From positions 2,170,001-2,234,000 of the forward strand of contig MBPM02000001.1 of NCBI GenBank assembly GCA_001695595.3: a DNA stretch of 64,000 nucleotides. Direction: 5' to 3'. A program made the translations under genes and the position numbers. Shown here one piece after another: positions 60,019 through 64,000 of this stretch (within the stretch, counting starts at the first letter, position 1; each line of letters opens with the position of its first letter). The notes under the pieces were generated by a model. It was not told where the DNA came from and made no database searches. It saw only the letters and a program-made list of their open reading frames with translations. Origin of the DNA: Plasmopara viticola. Lineage: Eukaryota > Oomycota > Peronosporomycetes > Peronosporales > Peronosporaceae.

Positions 60019-60071
60019 GTAATATAGCTCAGCAGGTAGGTGACGTAGTATTATCAATTACTGGGTTATAT
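60019..60071 (+). pseudogene. Degenerate tRNA-like sequence
   Basis: TAGCTCAGCAGGTAGGTGA (60024-60042) matches the D-arm/A-box of a tRNA. About 20 bases further on, GGGTTATATCC (60063-60073) is a damaged T-arm/B-box (expected GGTTCGAATCC). I could not fold a convincing acceptor or anticodon stem. It is a tRNA pseudogene or the head of a tRNA-derived SINE rather than a working tRNA. Confidence 0.3.
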
Positions 60072-61216
60072 CCACAGAATACAGTAAAAAGCAGCAAAGA
60101 TATACACGACTTTCAGCAGTTAATAATAACAAGCAAGAAGAACACACAGGTGCGATACTAAATCTATACCTGCAAGTCACGAATGATCGCGTGTTTGACG
60201 AAGCTAACAAACAGAAATATTCGAAAGTTCAAGTCGCTGAACTTAAAGGCATGTCCAGAATACTAGAGCTAATTTTTTTACGCAGCTCTTGGCTGACTTG
60301 AAGGCCATTAATTCATCAGAGAGGGCCTCTAACAAAGCAAAATTTCTAGAATACAAATGCATTCTCTGTTTGTAGGCGATGTACAGTCGGACCAGTCGCA
60401 AACGTGCGTACGTTCTACTTAGGCTCAGAAATATTGGTGTACTTTAAATATCTAGTACATCTTTTAACGGAGAGATTTCTAAACATTGTCTACCAACAAC
60501 TTCAACTCGACAAAACGTGGAGATAGACATCTTAAATTCTCGTGTCGGTCATAAAGTCCTGAGTCATCAGGGAATAGCCGCTGTGACGAGATCAGCGTAA
60601 ATTTGTCGAGACCTTTTCGGTTTAAAAGTTGAGATTTAGCATGGTGCGAGAGTAAGATAATTGCACTCTATAGCGGCACTTTGTGTTGGAAGATTGAACA
60701 GATTGCGGAGCCAAATTCACGCTGGTGAAAGTTGAATAACGTGACGGGACTTAAACGAACCCTTATTTCAAGAAAGGCCTTTTGCTTAATAAATATCTGG
60801 GTGGCGCACTAAAATTGGTCATCATCAAATATAACGGAGGGGGTCGGCTATACCGGTCATGGTGGTAAGTACACCTAGATGCATGTTATAGAGGTAAATA
60901 CTGATGCCACAAGGACAATGTCAACCGTAACTCTTCCGACTGTGATATCATTTTACTTGAATGCACTTGACAAAATCGCCCCACATGCCTTTATAGACGA
61001 TAGGTTGGCTCTAGAGGTCCATTTAAACCAGTGATGACTTTATAAAAAGTAATCAATATCAATAGGCTTTACGCCAACAGCGACAAATGAGCGTTTGCAA
61101 TTGAATATACTAAAGGCTTCGACTGTTTTGTACGTACTCCTGGAACTGTAGTAGCTTACGTCGCGATCCAGAAAGGAGCTGCAAATGAATCTGGGCCTAG
61201 CAAGCTAAACACATAG

Positions 61217-61558
61217 TTAAAACATTATGAATATGCAAAATTTGCAAAACTTTGGTCTGATATGTATACAAACTCCAATAAATGGCGGTGAGAGAGCTAG
61301 CACTATTCCTTTAACATCGTCAAGGAAACTTTTGTGCGGAAATTTTTTCGGCTTGCTAAGACGAGACAAAGACGGTTGGTGTATTTTTCCAAGGCAGGGT
61401 TCGGGAGCAGTCGCAAGCGCGTGCACTTGGTCGCACAGGAGTTGTAGCTCCTCATGTAGAAGGGCAGGGCAGGAGTCTCTTGCGGTCATCAAGCGCAGAT
61501 CCACTTCCATATAGAGCACGAAATCGACGAAAGTGCATTCACGGATTCCGTGAACCAT
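61217..61558 (-). pseudogene. Coding-like segment, unassigned
   Basis: From an ATG at 61558 a minus-strand frame runs 113 codons. Its first ~80 codons are balanced in base composition, unlike the AT-rich surroundings, and look protein-like ('CPALLHEELQLLCDQVHALA'). The last part ('FCKFCIFIMF') looks like random AT-rich DNA. Upstream frames continue the protein-like character with stops. No family recognised. It may be the remnant of a gene or retroelement. Confidence 0.25.
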
Positions 61559-64000
61559 GGTGAAAAGCGTCTTAACATCATCTACAGAAGCTTTTTAACT
61601 GACTTTAAAACAGCTACCCAATGTTCTTCAAATCGAATATCAAATGAAAGGGCGCATCCAGAGTATTTCTTGGTCCTTTGCACGCATGCTGGTGCACATT
61701 GCATACGCGCCCAAATATTGAGATTTTGGCGTTCAGTCTGGAATTTTGACGAAACCGAGATGAGCTGTCTCGAAGTCACCAAAAAAACGATGCATATTTT
61801 TGGCTCACTAACGTAAATGACTTTATCATAAGTACCTGGGTTCTATGACGAAATATCATGTATGCTCATAGATTTTCAGAATAGGGTTTTTGACGTAAAT
61901 ATGGTGGCTAAGTGTATACCTCGATCAATTTCGGTCCATTCCACTATTCGAACTCTTTTGCAGTGCTTACAACAAACGTGTCTTACTGTATGATCACTTG
62001 TAAACAGCGGATCTTCCTCCTCAAGTTTCTTTAAGTAAACATTATTCTACAATGTGCAATTACGGTGGAAACGCAAATAGGTGTACTGATTGACCTGCAT
62101 TGGCTAAAAAATAACTATATTCCGTAATTGTTGCCTACAGAAAATTGGACCTCTCACAAAACGGTGACTTGTACTCGGCGCTAAGCAAGTCGCAAAGGTC
62201 TTCGCCAACCGCGCAGATTATTTGATCTACGGGTTCACCCTAAGAATACACCGAGGAATTTTGCTATTTTTCAACATTTTCCTTACTTCGTCAGCAAGGG
62301 CATACCAGGTCATAATTTACCCGTCATGATCACCGTATACATACGTGCTCAACGCGTAAGGGTCGGTTAAGGGAATTATATCTCAAGTCTTGTCTCCGAT
62401 AGGTAAATATCTCTTACAGCATTCCCGTAACAATTAGGTTCCTTAAAAGTCCATGCCAAACTGCTCGTGGTGCTCTTTATCTTCTTCAATGCCCAAAGAT
62501 AAAGATGGCTGTGAACCACTGACCAAAGATGAGCGGCTCACAGTCTTTGTCTTTGTAGAGATTTCTCAGTGCCATTTTTGTCCAAGATGCTAATCAATTA
62601 GCAAGCTATACATGACCCATTCCCAATACGCAGAAGTCACGTCAAGAAGCCCCATCTTCAACGCCACTGCCGACACTAAGAAGAAGTTTCAGGAATAGTC
62701 TTTGGCGCAAAGGCTACCATCAAATTTGGATGCGCTTTTAAATGCCTAATTAATTATTCGGTGATTATCTTGGTCATCGCCAAGGAATCTGGCAGACTAG
62801 CAGCCTACTTTGCTGCTATTTAGTCATCGATATAATTAGACTAACTTTTTGCATAAAGATGGGTAGTATTAATCTCTTATTAATCAGTCATTATCCAAGT
62901 CTTAGTGAAAGGATGTCAAGAGTCATTATAAAAAGCTAAATTTCATGCTGAAAAGCTAATTATATTTTTCTGAAGCCCCACAGGCACATATCGAAATCTG
63001 AACCAGTTTGCATTATCAAATTGGTAAGGTTTCTGCTTCATTCTCGGTAGCTGAACAAGTCTTTTAAGTATTAAAATTAGACAAAAACACATAATTTCTT
63101 ATACGTACACATCACTCTGTGCAGTAAATTGAACTTTCGCTGCTCGGAAATTGATGAGATGTGAACATCGCTGACCACAAGGTAAAACACCTTCTTGCAT
63201 ACGTCTTTCGTGTCAGATACTATGACATCCCGGACCTGCTCGACCTTCTAGTGCATACATTAAAAGGGCAGCGATTTAGATGCCTTGAGCTCAAGTCAAG
63301 TACGACCCGCAGACCATGCAGCAAGCGTTAGCGACAAGTGTGATCAGTTGGCTACGCGCCACTCTATGTGCATGTCAAGGCCTCGCTCACAATGTTTTGC
63401 CCTACAAATAATTGTTCCTTGCATGGTAAGAAGAAAAAGCTACTCACGACAAGCGTTGTTTAGTGAAAAATGTGCCGGTGGAGTGGCAGAACCCTTTTCT
63501 GTATATCTCATAATAATGTCAACTACAGCTTTGCCAACTAAAGCTACAATATGCAGCGGGTGTTTTGTTCTATAAATACTGCTCGATATCTTACGTGTCA
63601 TTCCACGCGCGATAAAAAAATGATTATTCGCCATACTTTTTGCCAATTATGGTACCAATGACATGTAGCAGATGTGCGACAAATGAGCGCCACATAGTGT
63701 TATTCTTGCCATGCAAGCTCCAGGCCCATGTCTTCGCTATCGTAAGTATCAACTTTTTGACGTTAAAGTGTCCAACATATTACCCGACTTGGTGCAGTGT
63801 CACCACAATCATCCGTCTGCTTCCTAGCAAGGGTGATTTTATGACACATCAAAGCTCGTCTGGGAGCAAATCGGTCTCTATTAAGGTATGATTCATGGCG
63901 CTATAGGCAATTTCTTAAATTTAACGCCAAATCTGAACAGCATTCAATATAATTAAAGTCGCTGATTCTCACACATAAGATTACCGGGATCCAAGATGCG

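Larger units (their letters stand above)
58522..64000. other. 5.5-kb gene-poor AT-rich stretch to the window edge
   Basis: No intact gene was recognised on either strand. Features noted are a tRNA-like relic near 60019-60071 and a minus-strand coding-like segment at 61217-61558. Minus-strand scraps at 59765-59977 and 63440-63646 also look faintly protein-like but have no known motif. The base composition and frequent stops fit old repeat DNA. Confidence 0.45.

Overview
The window looks like nuclear DNA from an oomycete, either a Phytophthora-type species or a downy mildew. Genes are interrupted by short GT-AG introns of about 55-95 nt. Gene clusters are tight, with as little as 246 bp between neighbours, and are separated by long AT-rich stretches holding decayed retroelements. 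One gene starts inside a sequence that closely matches the oomycete initiator element. The protein set (RuvB-like 1, malate synthase, acetolactate synthase small subunit, lipin, SPX, a HERC-type HECT ligase) is eukaryotic. The species cannot be named from the sequence alone.

Layout. 1-0.8 kb: decayed Ty3/gypsy reverse transcriptase (minus). 3.2-4.6 kb: five-exon ankyrin protein with a hydrophobic C-terminal anchor (plus). 4.7-7.5 kb: very lysine-rich, probably nuclear protein (minus). 7.8-28.5 kb: the main feature, a single ten-exon minus-strand gene reconstructed here from five long open frames and several small exons. It encodes a HERC1-like HECT ubiquitin ligase of about 6,700 residues. 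28.5-35.2 kb: gene-poor, with decayed coding-like fragments. 35.2-36.4 kb: IQ/C2-like/PH protein (plus). 37.0-37.9 kb: a four-exon gene for a protein consisting mainly of an SPX domain (minus), easy to miss because its exons are short. 39.7-42.5 kb: secreted, membrane-anchored protein with eight cysteine-rich modules and a mucin-like linker (plus). 42.8-44.4 kb: malate synthase (minus). 44.4-52.6 kb: gene-poor, with a head-to-tail dimer of a tRNA-derived SINE-like element near 52 kb. 52.6-53.1 kb: broken minus-strand coding frame. 53.3-54.2 kb: four-exon acetolactate synthase small subunit (plus). 54.4-56.0 kb: compact lipin (minus). 56.7-58.1 kb: two-exon RuvB-like 1 (minus). 58.2-64.0 kb: AT-rich, with a 95-codon open frame carrying a 43-bp tandem duplication and a tRNA-like relic.

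The genes do not form one pathway; they are an ordinary mix of housekeeping and lineage-specific functions: ubiquitination, glyoxylate cycle, branched-chain amino acid synthesis, phosphate sensing, phosphatidate metabolism and chromatin remodelling. The strongest candidate for something little described is the giant ligase. It combines two RCC1 propellers, several SPRY domains, Kelch, FHA, ZZ-like and UBA modules with a complete HECT domain, and its catalytic cysteine codon is split by an intron. The eight-module cysteine-rich surface protein comes second. All exon joins were made by eye from splice consensus, reading phase and protein similarity, and no transcript data were available.
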